Shown here: positions 44,222 through 52,040 of the stretch, piece after piece
Layout: every line of letters starts with the position of its first letter
How positions within the stretch are numbered: the first letter of the stretch is position 1
Assembly (NCBI GenBank): GCA_029582265.1
Contig: CM055820.1
Coordinates: forward strand, 20,556,212-20,620,211
Reading direction: 5' to 3'
DNA from: Zoroaster sp. YZ-2022
Lineage: Eukaryota > Echinodermata > Asteroidea > Forcipulatida > Zoroasteridae
Length of the DNA stretch: 64,000 nt
Position numbers and translations under genes: made by a program
The notes under the pieces: generated by a model
Databases searched by the model: none
What the model was told of the DNA's origin: nothing
What the model saw: the letters and a program-made list of their open reading frames with translations, nothing else

Positions 44222-44653
44222 ATGGTGTCTATAGCGATGATGGTTGGAGGCGCAATAGTAAACGCGTTGGCGTTTACCGGCAGCAATTTTTTGTTTAGCG
44301 GAGGTGGTAGAGAAGAACAAAAAAGACACGATTTAGCGATGGAACAACTTTCGAAAGCTAGAGACGAAGTTAGTAAAAAGCGTTTAAAATATCTAGATTA
44401 TTTAAACGAAAAAATACAAAAAGAATCGAGTGCAGTAAGAACGTTCAACAGCATCGACGAAGCGATGAACGAATATTTTTACATCTCCGGCACGCGAATA
44501 AATTTACCGCTAAATTTACGCGATGAACCGCAACTAGAAGATTTTTACGTTCCTAGCGAAGATCAAAAAACGCGTGAAATTGTATTTATCGCATTAGGAA
44601 TGAGTATTGTTGGTTACGCGAGTTATAGATTATTAAAAAAAGATAAAAAGTAA
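44222..44653 (+). CDS. Polinton virion-type protein with two membrane segments
   Basis: An intact 143-residue frame: a hydrophobic start MVSIAMMVGGAIVNALAF, GSNFLFSGGG, then a charged helix (EEQKRHDLAMEQLSKARDE), VRTFNSIDEAMNEYFYI, and a C-terminal membrane helix (IVFIALGMSIVGYASYRLL) with a basic tail. I recognise the family as a fixed neighbour of the capsid gene in invertebrate Polinton-type elements. Its role is unknown; membrane association or capsid assembly is an inference. Confidence 0.82.
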   Translation: MVSIAMMVGGAIVNALAFTGSNFLFSGGGREEQKRHDLAMEQLSKARDEVSKKRLKYLDYLNEKIQKESSAVRTFNSIDEAMNEYFYISGTRINLPLNLRDEPQLEDFYVPSEDQKTREIVFIALGMSIVGYASYRLLKKDKK

Positions 44654-44660
44654 TTGTAAA

Positions 44661-44852
44661 ATGGCTTACGGAGGTCGCGAACTTATGCCGATGGATGATT
44701 ACCCCGAAGAGGAAGATGATGATTTTGAATTAGATGATGAATATATAGACGATGAAATAAGTGGCAACAACTTGGGAGATGGTATTGATGAAAATGAACC
44801 GACGCAGCAATTTGAAACAAAGTATAAGAAAACTAGAAGAAGAAATAGATGA
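44661..44852 (+). CDS. Short acidic protein, N-terminal duplicate of the coiled-coil gene
   Basis: A 63-residue frame starting 8 bases after the previous stop. MAYGGRELMPMDDY matches MAQGGRDLMEADPL of the next gene, and both are preceded by agtaatt(g/a)taaaATG, so this is a tandem duplication of promoter plus N-terminus. The body is highly acidic (EEEDDDFELDDEYIDDE), then a basic end KKTRRRNR. Codon use and position suit a real small gene, but it may be a relic. Confidence 0.6.
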   Translation: MAYGGRELMPMDDYPEEEDDDFELDDEYIDDEISGNNLGDGIDENEPTQQFETKYKKTRRRNR

Positions 44853-44889
44853 AAGTTATAGAACAAATGTTTTAAAAAGTAATTATAAA

Positions 44890-46101
44890 ATGGCGCAAGG
44901 AGGGCGAGATCTAATGGAGGCGGATCCGTTATTACAAGATCTTGATGATGAAGAGGGAGATGAGTATAGCTTTGAAGATATTGATGAAAGTTTAGAACTT
45001 GAAAGAAAAGAAAGTGAAAAAAGGGTAGATGCAGAAATAGCCTCACAACCTTTATCTTTAAGAGATATGCAACTTAGATTAACAGTCGATGATTTTTATG
45101 AAAGTATAGGTATAAAAACAGGCATAAAAGATTATCCTGATTTTGAAGAAAAATTTGATAAAAAAGGAAAAAGCGTGCTCTATTTTAAAAAAGGTGATAA
45201 AGAAATACGTTTAACTAAAAAAAGAGGAGTTGGATTTTATTCATTAAGTTCACTCAGGCCCCATGGTTTAACTAGAGATGATTTATTACCATATAGAGAA
45301 ATTGAGCAAGGTATACAAAATGTTATAAAAGAAGCAGTAGTTGAGAGTGGTAGAAGGTTACCGGCTGTACCGATGCAACTGGTAGAAAAATCTAAAAAAG
45401 TACAAGAAGCTATCGAAATGGTGGTGATGACTGAAGATGTTAAAGAAACACAAACAGATCTTATGCTTCCGCGTCGAGAAATCTTGGGGCTCGATAGAGC
45501 TTTACAAACGACTCGAGGTAATCTTGAACTAAATTTAGCTAAATTGAGCCAACTCAACGAAGAAATATCTAATCTTGAAAAAGAATACGTAAGCGCTCGA
45601 GATCGAGACGATGAAGATGTAGATGAAACGGAAAAACTACGTAAACTACTGCTAGAAAAAAAAGATGAAAGACGAATGAGATTAGAACCTGTGAGTGTGA
45701 ATGAAAACATTCTTCGTAGTCAAATCAATAGAATTAGAGAAACGTTTCAAAAAATGTTAATGAGAGACGTTACGTTGGGAGATAGAATTAGAACTTTATT
45801 TAGAGAACAAGGCGTAACGATAGTCAGTATATTGACGGCTTTTAGTATGACCATCGCTTTAATAATAGTCAAATCGATTACCAGCACCGTAAGTTCTGTT
45901 ATGCCAAAACCCACTCCAAAACCTATACCACCAGAACCAACGCCTAAACCTACACCACCAGAACCAAGTGGTGGGCGGATACAAAAAACATTAAAAAATC
46001 TAGCGAATGTATTAGCTAAACTAGGAGCGAAAGCTTTAGCAGCTTTACCGGCTATTATAGGATCGGTTGTAAGTTGGTTATTTAAACAGCTTCAAAAGTA
46101 G
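44890..46101 (+). pseudogene. Coiled-coil proline-repeat membrane protein, C-terminus lost by frameshift
   Basis: I take ATG 44890 (MAQGGRDLMEADPLLQD), the conserved family start, over the longer open frame from 44761. It reads through an acidic region, LRDMQLRLTVDDFYESIGI, a conserved middle, a long coiled coil (about residues 230-310), TLGDRIRTLF, a hydrophobic segment (VTIVSILTAFSMTIALIIV), PKPTP repeats, and TLKNLANVLAKLGAKALAAL. A one-base loss near 46082-46090 ends it at 46101. The C-terminal membrane helix kept by the A copy lies in another frame, which ends at 46187. The 3' end overlaps the convergent gene at 46179. Confidence 0.85.
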
Positions 46102-46178
46102 TATCGTGGTCGGCGGAACATTTATGGCTAGCGCTAAGTGGAGTTGGAGTATTAGTTTTAGCTTATACGCAGAAAATG

Positions 46179-47504
46179 TTAAAATAACAATTCGTAAATC
46201 ATAACGCCGAGTCCGGTTAAAACGGAGAAACCAGTAATTAGAGCAGTTTTTTCTTCTTTATGGTTGCCGCTAGAAATAACATCTTCTAACGCAACCTCGG
46301 TAGGATCTTGTACGTGTTTAGCGATCAACTCCGTTGTTGTTGATTGTAAAGGTAAAATAGGAGGAATAGTGGGTTCTGAATTTGTATCTAAATTTGAACC
46401 CAACGATAAATCGCTCGTCGCGATCAATATATTATTGTTGTATCCCGCGTACGTACCTATTCGTAAATTCATATCGCTCGGCATCATGTATAAATTTTCT
46501 CCGAGACAAAAGTTTAATTGAGAACGAGCGTTTTGTAAAACATCTTGATATCGTTGAATACTAGATTGTAAATCAACCGGAGAATCAATCTCGGCATTTA
46601 CAATATTTATAAATTCGCGCTGAGCGTCTAAACCAACGCTGGATGTGAGAAATCCACTTTTAACTCGCGCTTGAGCTCCCAATAACGCGTACACATAAGT
46701 TCTTATAGAGTCGTTTATGCGTTGCGTGCCGACATCCGTAAAACCTCTCGCCGACTTTAAAGACAATATAAACTTTGTCCACGCCGTTTTAACGCGTGGT
46801 GATTGAGAAATGTATTCGACGACGTACGAACCGCCGATATCGTCGACGCTATTTACTAAATTTAAATCGACGTTTTCTTTATCGAAATCCATCCTTTTCT
46901 CGCGCCGATGTTGTAAATTTGAATTGTCGTAGTCGTTGCCCGGCACCGGAATATAGCCGTAAATATTTCGATAATAAGCCGTTCCCAATCCGTTTGAATT
47001 CAAATCTATTCGTTGTTTCCAATCGTCTTTAATCGCTAAATGAAACTCGTATAGTCTATTGTACGCGCTTACGTCTATATTGTTGGCGAACGCGTCAAAA
47101 AAATTTGAAGAAGATGTAGGACAGCTCATTTCTTTGAGCAATCGCCTAATTTGATAATATACGTGAAATCTAAAAAAACTACGAACCATCGAGTTGCTGT
47201 GATATAAATGATCGTAGCCTACGCCGCATCTCGTCGTAGCGCAATACGTTACAAAATTTATTTGATTTTGATAAAATTTCAGCTGGTTAGAGTACCAATC
47301 GTTTACGACGTCGTTGCTGATGACGTGAGGTAACGTATATTTTTGAAACACGTTAACGAACGTCGCGCTAAACGACTCTGTTTCGCTGACGTAAATTTTT
47401 AGATGCGTTAAATCGCCGGCGTTAAAAAAAGGAGGTGCGTTAAAATTTCCAGACTGTTTATAAGAATACGTAAAATTACTCTCGAATGCTAATGGAAACG
47501 TCAT
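46179..47504 (-). CDS. MTFPLAF-family Polinton virion-type protein
   Basis: An intact 441-residue frame. It opens MTFPLAFESNFTYSYKQSG, then LTHLKIYVSE, KFYQNQINFVTYCATTRCGV, FFRFHVYYQIRRLLKEMS, a LGTAYYRNIYGY block, SARGFTDVGTQRINDSIRT, VDLQSSIQRYQD, LYMMPSDMNLRIGTYAGYNN, a Pro/Ser-rich linker and a C-terminal membrane helix (about 420-440). The family is widespread in invertebrate Polinton-type elements and uncharacterised; its length, fixed position and single C-terminal anchor suit a virion surface or assembly protein. The damaged A homologue is at 5935-7632. Starts face the 47529 gene across 24 bases. Confidence 0.88.
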   Translation of the reverse strand: MTFPLAFESNFTYSYKQSGNFNAPPFFNAGDLTHLKIYVSETESFSATFVNVFQKYTLPHVISNDVVNDWYSNQLKFYQNQINFVTYCATTRCGVGYDHLYHSNSMVRSFFRFHVYYQIRRLLKEMSCPTSSSNFFDAFANNIDVSAYNRLYEFHLAIKDDWKQRIDLNSNGLGTAYYRNIYGYIPVPGNDYDNSNLQHRREKRMDFDKENVDLNLVNSVDDIGGSYVVEYISQSPRVKTAWTKFILSLKSARGFTDVGTQRINDSIRTYVYALLGAQARVKSGFLTSSVGLDAQREFINIVNAEIDSPVDLQSSIQRYQDVLQNARSQLNFCLGENLYMMPSDMNLRIGTYAGYNNNILIATSDLSLGSNLDTNSEPTIPPILPLQSTTTELIAKHVQDPTEVALEDVISSGNHKEEKTALITGFSVLTGLGVMIYELLF

Positions 47505-47528
47505 TTATTATAACTTTTAATAATAAAA

Positions 47529-48206
47529 ATGTACCATACGTTCGAAATCGAAATTAGTAAATACGGAGGATCGATTCAATTAGACGACGTTATTGATAAT
47601 CGCAGCGGTGATCACGCTATGGCGTTACATAGCGTAAACATTTGGGTGGGATATTACAACGTGCGTAAAAAAGAAAGAATAATTATTCGCACGACGGGTG
47701 CGCCAGAAAATGTTGTAAAATTTATCGAACCTGGGCTTTACAACATTAACGAAATTATCGACGTTATAACTAGAGACGAGCCTTGGATCACGTTTACAAT
47801 CAATAAAAAGACGGGTATTTTCTTGTTTAAAATAACTCTAGCAAACAAATCCGTCAAATTTACGTCTGGGTTAGCTAATTTGCTTGGGTTTCACAACGAA
47901 TTTCTAACCGCGGGAGAATACAGCAACAAAATAGACGTGCAACTTTTTAAAATTTTATACATTCATTGCGATCAAATTTCTACGACTTTAAATTATTTCA
48001 ACGGTAAACCTTGCAACATTTTAAACGCTTTTCCTTTGCAAGACAAATCGTTTGGAGAGAGTATGTATATGGAATATGCAAACCCGTTGTTTAAAAAATT
48101 AAAAGTCGGTACTTTTAACACGTTGAGTTTTCAAATTAAAGATTCAAAGGGTAGAGACATACATAATCACGGTTTCCCCATAATTTTAAATCTTGAAATT
48201 ATATAA
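47529..48206 (+). CDS. Candidate penton-like minor capsid protein
   Basis: An intact 225-residue, beta-rich frame: MYHTFEIEISKYGGSIQL, LHSVNIWVGYYNV, GLYNINEIIDVI, ITFTINKKTGIFLFKI, SGLANLLGFHNEF, KILYIHCDQIST, NGKPCNILNAFPLQ, FGESMYMEYANPLFKKL, LSFQIKDSKGRDI. The order of these elements resembles the single-jelly-roll minor capsid (penton) candidates of Polinton-like elements, which would sit at the capsid fivefold vertices. The call rests on pattern memory and needs a structure prediction. It starts a run of four plus-strand genes with gaps of 2, 41 and 24 bases. Confidence 0.7.
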   Translation: MYHTFEIEISKYGGSIQLDDVIDNRSGDHAMALHSVNIWVGYYNVRKKERIIIRTTGAPENVVKFIEPGLYNINEIIDVITRDEPWITFTINKKTGIFLFKITLANKSVKFTSGLANLLGFHNEFLTAGEYSNKIDVQLFKILYIHCDQISTTLNYFNGKPCNILNAFPLQDKSFGESMYMEYANPLFKKLKVGTFNTLSFQIKDSKGRDIHNHGFPIILNLEII

Positions 48207-48208
48207 AT

Positions 48209-48679
48209 ATGGCGAGTATTTACGGACCTAGTCGAACGAGTGGAGTTGTCGCTACCGCTGGTGGCGTAAGCGGCGAAATTTTACCTAGCGAAATTTATCA
48301 ACATCATGGATATTTAAACAGAGATGAAATTTTACAAAGAACTATTCTCATCGAAAAATATAACGTTATACTCGGATGGCACGCTACGTTTAAACAACCT
48401 TTTTTCATGTTTAACGTCGCGCCGACATACTGTAGTATTTTTACGCAGTTTATAAAAACTAATAGTTTTGCTACGCACGCAGTAACGCGTGATTATGCAC
48501 CCAACATTTATTATATTCCTTCTCCACAACGAGATGATAAATTTCATTTTCTCGATGATGAAACGCAACATTTAAAATACGAAATGTGTTTTAAAATGCG
48601 TGGCGTTAGAAAAGTTTTTGTAGAGGCGACTTTTTTCGGCGCGCTAAATTCTAAAATCTGTTTCAATATAAAAATTTAA
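48209..48679 (+). CDS. MASIYGP-family Polinton virion-type protein, copy 1
   Basis: An intact 156-residue frame starting two bases after the previous stop, so probably on one transcript. MASIYGPSRTSG tag, a Gly/Ala-rich linker, LPSEIYQHHGYLNRDEIL, VILGWHATFKQPFF, YYIPSPQRDDKFHFLDDETQ, YEMCFKMR and VFVEATFFGALNSKICFNI. Beta-rich and without a membrane segment. The paralogue at 48721 shares the tag and the C-terminal F-F/L-G-[AS]-L-N-[ST] strand. Function unknown. A counterpart is at 4719-5217. Confidence 0.8.
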   Translation: MASIYGPSRTSGVVATAGGVSGEILPSEIYQHHGYLNRDEILQRTILIEKYNVILGWHATFKQPFFMFNVAPTYCSIFTQFIKTNSFATHAVTRDYAPNIYYIPSPQRDDKFHFLDDETQHLKYEMCFKMRGVRKVFVEATFFGALNSKICFNIKI

Positions 48680-48720
48680 AGTTTACCGTCGAGTTAAAAA
48701 ATTTATATTTACTTACATAA

Positions 48721-49179
48721 ATGGCGAGTATTTACGGACCTAGTCGTACGAGTGAGCGAGCCACACCAGAAAGCTCTATTCCATTTATGAAAACTGGGCA
48801 CCTTAATCCAAGTGAACTTTTAGGCGACAACACTTTTTTTGATGATTTCAATTTTGAATTATTTTGGCATTCAAATAGAATAAAAATATTTATGTTTAGA
48901 AACGTAACATTTTATTCATTATATGCTAAAATGAATATAGGTGAAAATAATTCTTATTCTTTAGTGAAAAGTGAACAATTTGATACTAATGATAGGAAAA
49001 CTATTAATTTTCCCCAAAATTCAAACTTTGATTTTACGAGTGAACCACGATATTTAGAATGTATATTATGCTTCGTTCGAGATAATAATATCGAACTATA
49101 TGTAAATCTAAATTTTTTTGGCTCTTTAAACACTGGAATATGTTACGAGATCAAAATTAAAAAGATTCCATTAAATTAA
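48721..49179 (+). CDS. MASIYGP-family Polinton virion-type protein, copy 2
   Basis: An intact 152-residue frame. MASIYGPSRTSE tag, then GHLNPSELLGDNTFF, LFWHSNRIKIFMF, FYSLYAKMNIGENNSYSLV, SEPRYLECILCFV, LNFFGSLNTGICYEIKI. It shares its first ten residues with the upstream paralogue at both protein and DNA level (tacggacctagtcg), which hints at gene conversion or selection on the N-terminus. Likely a virion-associated protein by context only. The counterpart in element A is 4203-4703. Confidence 0.8.
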   Translation: MASIYGPSRTSERATPESSIPFMKTGHLNPSELLGDNTFFDDFNFELFWHSNRIKIFMFRNVTFYSLYAKMNIGENNSYSLVKSEQFDTNDRKTINFPQNSNFDFTSEPRYLECILCFVRDNNIELYVNLNFFGSLNTGICYEIKIKKIPLN

Positions 49180-49203
49180 GATCTTTTTCTATTAATAAAA
49201 ACA

Positions 49204-49809
49204 ATGAGTGAATCAACGAATGTACTTTATCCGAATTTACCGTCTTTGACGGATGATGCTAAAACATTTCGTTTGCAAAAAATCGACGATATTCAAAAAG
49301 AATTACGAACAGAAATAAACGAACGCGAGGCTGTATATAAAAAATATAATAAAATCATCAACGCTTGTAATATCGTAGAAACAATAGCTGAATTGGGGTG
49401 TATGGGAGCAGGAGCCATCGGAATAGCCAGTATCGCTAGCGTTGTGTCGTCGCCGATAGGATTCGCTTTAGAAGGTTTAGCTTTAGGGTTGGGTGGCGCG
49501 GCTTTCGCTCTCAGATACGCGAATAATAAATTGTATAAAAAAGCTAAAAAACACGACGAAATACGAATTTTAGCATTGTCTAAACTCAACACAATCGAAA
49601 ACCACGTTAGTAAAGCCATCGAAGATGGTATCATCAACCAAGAAGAATTTGTACTCGTATGCGAAGAGCGAGATAAATATTATAATATGAAAGAAAAAAT
49701 ACGTAATGTACTCGTTTCAACAACTATACCAGTTAAAACAGAGGTTGAAACTGCCGATGTAAATGCAGAAAAAAAAATTCTTATAGAAAAACTTATGAGT
49801 TTAAAGTGA
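49204..49809 (+). CDS. Polinton virion-type protein with glycine-rich membrane segment
   Basis: An intact 201-residue frame: STNVLYPNLPSLTDDAKTFR, a charged helix (EINEREAVYKKYNKI), a Gly/Ala/Ile-rich hydrophobic double segment (about residues 58-108: ELGCMGAGAIGIASI, GFALEGLALGLGG), KAKKHDEIRILALSKL, KAIEDGIINQEEF and an acidic/lysine tail. The length equals the A copy. The family is a frequent companion of Polinton capsid genes; a membrane-active role is an inference. The upstream cttttctattaataaaaaca motif matches that of the A copies. Confidence 0.85.
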   Translation: MSESTNVLYPNLPSLTDDAKTFRLQKIDDIQKELRTEINEREAVYKKYNKIINACNIVETIAELGCMGAGAIGIASIASVVSSPIGFALEGLALGLGGAAFALRYANNKLYKKAKKHDEIRILALSKLNTIENHVSKAIEDGIINQEEFVLVCEERDKYYNMKEKIRNVLVSTTIPVKTEVETADVNAEKKILIEKLMSLK

Positions 49810-49892
49810 GCGTAAATAAATATTATTATAATCAAAAACACGCTTCGCGAGTAGCGGAGCGTGTAAAAACGTGTAGGCCACCGCCGTACAAT

Positions 49893-50243
49893 TTAAATTT
49901 TTAGTACAATGTTTATAATTAGTTCAACGTGCCAAAAAATAGTTTCTTTATTTGTTTCATTTAAACTCTGCAACTCGCTATAATATAGATTAATGTAATA
50001 CGTGTCTAAAGCGAGTTGAGTTATATACTCTTTTATACTCGCTAAATCTCTAGATTTAATTAACTCTGACGCTGGAACTAATTTTTCTCGCACGAGTATA
50101 ATCAATCGTTGTGCGGGAACATTTCTAATGTAATATTCTAAGAATATTAAATCTCGTGAATTTGTACAAAACGATTTTAAATCATCAATAAGCGTAAGTA
50201 TACACGTTCGTAATAGTTCGCCCATATTGATATTACTCAACAT
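49893..50243 (-). CDS. Helical protein of unknown function in Polinton B
   Basis: An intact 116-residue frame, overlapping the end of the upstream zinc-protein gene by 11 bases. It is predicted by eye to be mostly helical (LRTCILTLIDDLKSF, IKEYITQLALDTYYI, HVELIINIVLKI), with no motif that I recognise. Alternative start Met7 is possible (MGELLRT). It is absent from Polinton A. Position near the TIR and next to DNA-handling genes hints at an early or replication-linked role, which is speculation. Confidence 0.6.
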   Translation of the reverse strand: MLSNINMGELLRTCILTLIDDLKSFCTNSRDLIFLEYYIRNVPAQRLIILVREKLVPASELIKSRDLASIKEYITQLALDTYYINLYYSELQSLNETNKETIFWHVELIINIVLKI

Positions 50244-50532
50244 TAATATTTTTCTCTACCAGCTCTACCATTACTAAATTAAACGAGCGTATAGCTTTTT
50301 TGTTCATTTGGTAAGAAGTTTTTACTTTTAATGCTCTTGCGCAGTTTGTGCATAAACCCGTCGATGTTTTTGTACCTTTTTTGCACCTTTTACACTCGAC
50401 CGGTGAGTTTTTTCCGCTTTTAATTTTAAACTGATGAAAAGCGCAATAGTTTACGTTGGGCGAGCTACGCACGCAACATTTGTACATTTTACCAATTATT
50501 AACCATCTGCAAGGAACGATTATTTTTTCCAT
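50233..50532 (-). CDS. Small cysteine-rich zinc-finger protein
   Basis: An intact 99-residue frame. N-terminal finger: PCRWLIIGKMYKCC...NYCAFHQ (C...C...C-x2-H pattern common in small viral zinc proteins). Then two C-x2-C knuckles, CKRCKKGTKTS and LCTNCARALK, and a helical C-terminus (SFNLVMVELVEKN). The A homologue at 2842-3124 is frameshifted but keeps all these cysteines, so the metal sites are under selection in the family. A nucleic-acid-binding or transcription role is likely, not shown. Confidence 0.8.
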   Translation of the reverse strand: MEKIIVPCRWLIIGKMYKCCVRSSPNVNYCAFHQFKIKSGKNSPVECKRCKKGTKTSTGLCTNCARALKVKTSYQMNKKAIRSFNLVMVELVEKNINVE

Positions 50533-50646
50533 ACTCTTTTATTATTAAACTAGATAATATTTTTGTTTTTAACTCATACTCTATATTTACATTGTGCGTT
50601 TATCAAATTCTTGTCCTTTTGATTTATTTTAGGAAAACCATAGTCT

Positions 50647-51441
50647 TCATTTTTCTTTCTCGTTTTGTTTTTTAAAATGTTTTAAAAGTGAGTCTTTTTT
50701 AAAACTCCAGTCTTTTATAAAAGCTGTAATTTTTCCTAAATCGCCTACCAACGCAGCAATTTTTAATGGAACTTTTTTGCCTTTAGGCGCGTAAAATTGT
50801 ATTTGTTTGCTTAAAGGTGACATTTTTAATAAAGCGCTAAATAAAGTTGACTCAAAAGCAGCCGAATAAGTAAGCGGCTGCTTTTCATCCACATCACCCA
50901 ATTTTAAAGATGTACCGTAAAGACTATTGTCGTCGCTTAAAAAGCTAATGTAATCTAAATTGCGCATGTTAATGTTAATTGTTACGTTTGCTTGCAACAT
51001 TTTTTTAAGTAAAAAAAAATCGCTACTTTCAACTATGTAAGGATAGTTATAATCACAATCAGTGGGGGGTTCAATTGTTTCCGCGTCAACGAACTTATTA
51101 ATAGTTACGTTGTTAGTTTCTCGTTTTTTTGCGCCGCATACTTCAACCGTGGATGTTTCGATATACAATCGTTCATTTTTTACGTAAACAGTTATTGGAA
51201 CTTTTCGTTTAATACTGCGGGTTATTTTTTGCAAAAGTTTTAAATTTATCGTAAATTCAATTGGGTTTTCGCATTTAAATTCAAAAAAGTTTTCTCTGTT
51301 TAGAGTTATATCTACTAATAGTCTTTTCGATAAATCTGTCTCGCGACAATAAAACCCCGTTTCATCTACCTTAAAATTAGCTTTTGTTTTAATACCTATT
51401 AAAATGTCGATTAAAATTTTAAATGTGTAACCCGTTTTGAT
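50647..51441 (-). CDS. PCNA-like DNA sliding clamp
   Basis: An open frame of 264 codons, the usual PCNA length. Similarity to PCNA runs end to end. An N-terminal helix and strand FKILIDILIGIKTKANFKV and ...LLVDITLN are followed by the interdomain part, FEFKCENPIEFTINLKLLQKI (compare the C.PI...INL..L.KI pattern of clamps). Near the C-terminus, FESTLFSALLKMSPLSKQIQF, then PLKIAALVGDLGKITAFI, matches the P-L-x-I...-D-x-G-x-[x]2-[FY]-[LI] end of clamps. A clamp would tether PolB and raise processivity. No in-frame ATG precedes the domain: a TAA at 51442-51444 separates it from the ORF upstream in the same frame. Confidence 0.8.
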   Translation of the reverse strand: MKTGYTFKILIDILIGIKTKANFKVDETGFYCRETDLSKRLLVDITLNRENFFEFKCENPIEFTINLKLLQKITRSIKRKVPITVYVKNERLYIETSTVEVCGAKKRETNNVTINKFVDAETIEPPTDCDYNYPYIVESSDFFLLKKMLQANVTININMRNLDYISFLSDDNSLYGTSLKLGDVDEKQPLTYSAAFESTLFSALLKMSPLSKQIQFYAPKGKKVPLKIAALVGDLGKITAFIKDWSFKKDSLLKHFKKQNEKEK

Positions 51442-51774
51442 TTAAAAAAAAAAATCGTATTCGTACTCGTTATTATTTTTTGATGCATCGTAATTTAAAA
51501 ATTTTGTAAAATCTAATATTTCACGTTTTATGTTGTCATCCCAAACTGGGAGTGTTGGTATTTCGCACGCTTTCGATTTAGGTTTTGGCTCATATTCTTT
51601 AGTATTTTCGTTGTATTTTAAAAATTTTGAAAAATCTAATATTTCACGCTTAATGTTGTCGTTTTCCCCAACTGGTGGTGTTAGTATTTCGTACGCTTTC
51701 GATTTAGGTTTTTCAAACGTTTCTTCGTATTCACTATTAGTTACCTTTACATAGGGCGCTGTTTCTCGTTCCAT
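51442..51774 (-). CDS. Short charged protein with two 35-residue repeats, in frame with the clamp
   Basis: A 110-residue frame starting at ATG 51774, which lies at the inner edge of the right TIR exactly as PolB's ATG does at the left. Two tandem repeats of about 35 residues contain KPKSKA(Y/C)EI, PPVGENDNIKREILDFSKFLKY and its variant. It ends YEYDFFF followed by TAA in a T11 run, and the next codon in the same frame starts the PCNA-like domain. It may be the N-terminal extension of the clamp cut off by a nonsense change, a separate early protein, or a read-through arrangement. Confidence 0.65.
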   Translation of the reverse strand: MERETAPYVKVTNSEYEETFEKPKSKAYEILTPPVGENDNIKREILDFSKFLKYNENTKEYEPKPKSKACEIPTLPVWDDNIKREILDFTKFLNYDASKNNNEYEYDFFF

Positions 51775-52035
51775 TCCCTCTAATCAATATATACTTAGAC
51801 AATAAAAAACGGGGAAAAAAACAGAAAAAAACGTGAAGTATTTGTTTTTCTGGTCGAAATCTTCTCTAAAACCCCCCTACTACTACCCAGCAAATATGTT
51901 TAAAAAAATGAGTTTTAAAAACGACTTTTGTAACCTTCTAGATGGCTTAATCAAAATCCCCTACTACTACCCAACGAATTTGTTTAAAAATATCTTTTTT
52001 GAAGGTGCGCTGGGTGCGGCATCTACCATACTACT
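51771..52035. repeat. Polinton B terminal inverted repeat, right
   Basis: Mirror of 35474-35737, ending ...CATCTACCATACTACT, followed by ccaca (52036-52040), the second copy of the target duplication. It contains the same pair of subterminal cccctactactacccag-type repeats. Confidence 0.93.
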
Positions 52036-52040
52036 CCACA

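Larger units (their letters stand above)
35474..52035 (+). mobile_element. Polinton/Maverick element B, near complete
   Basis: A 16.56-kb element with 265-bp inverted termini (AGTAGTATGGTAGATGCCGC...), flanked by the direct repeat ccaca (35469-35473 and 52036-52040; a 6-bp tccaca reading is possible if one terminal base is shared). It encodes the Polinton hallmarks: PolB, retroviral-type integrase, FtsK/A32-type packaging ATPase and double-jelly-roll major capsid protein, with a block of virion-type genes also found in invertebrate adintovirus-like elements. I see no adenovirus-type protease. Lesions in PolB, integrase, ATPase and the coiled-coil gene mean it is not autonomous now, though many genes are intact. 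Confidence 0.95.

Noticed and set aside
44761..44889. N-terminal extension of the coiled-coil ORF from ATG 44761
   Set aside because: It overlaps the 44661 gene in another frame; the family start MAQGG at 44890 has the conserved leader.
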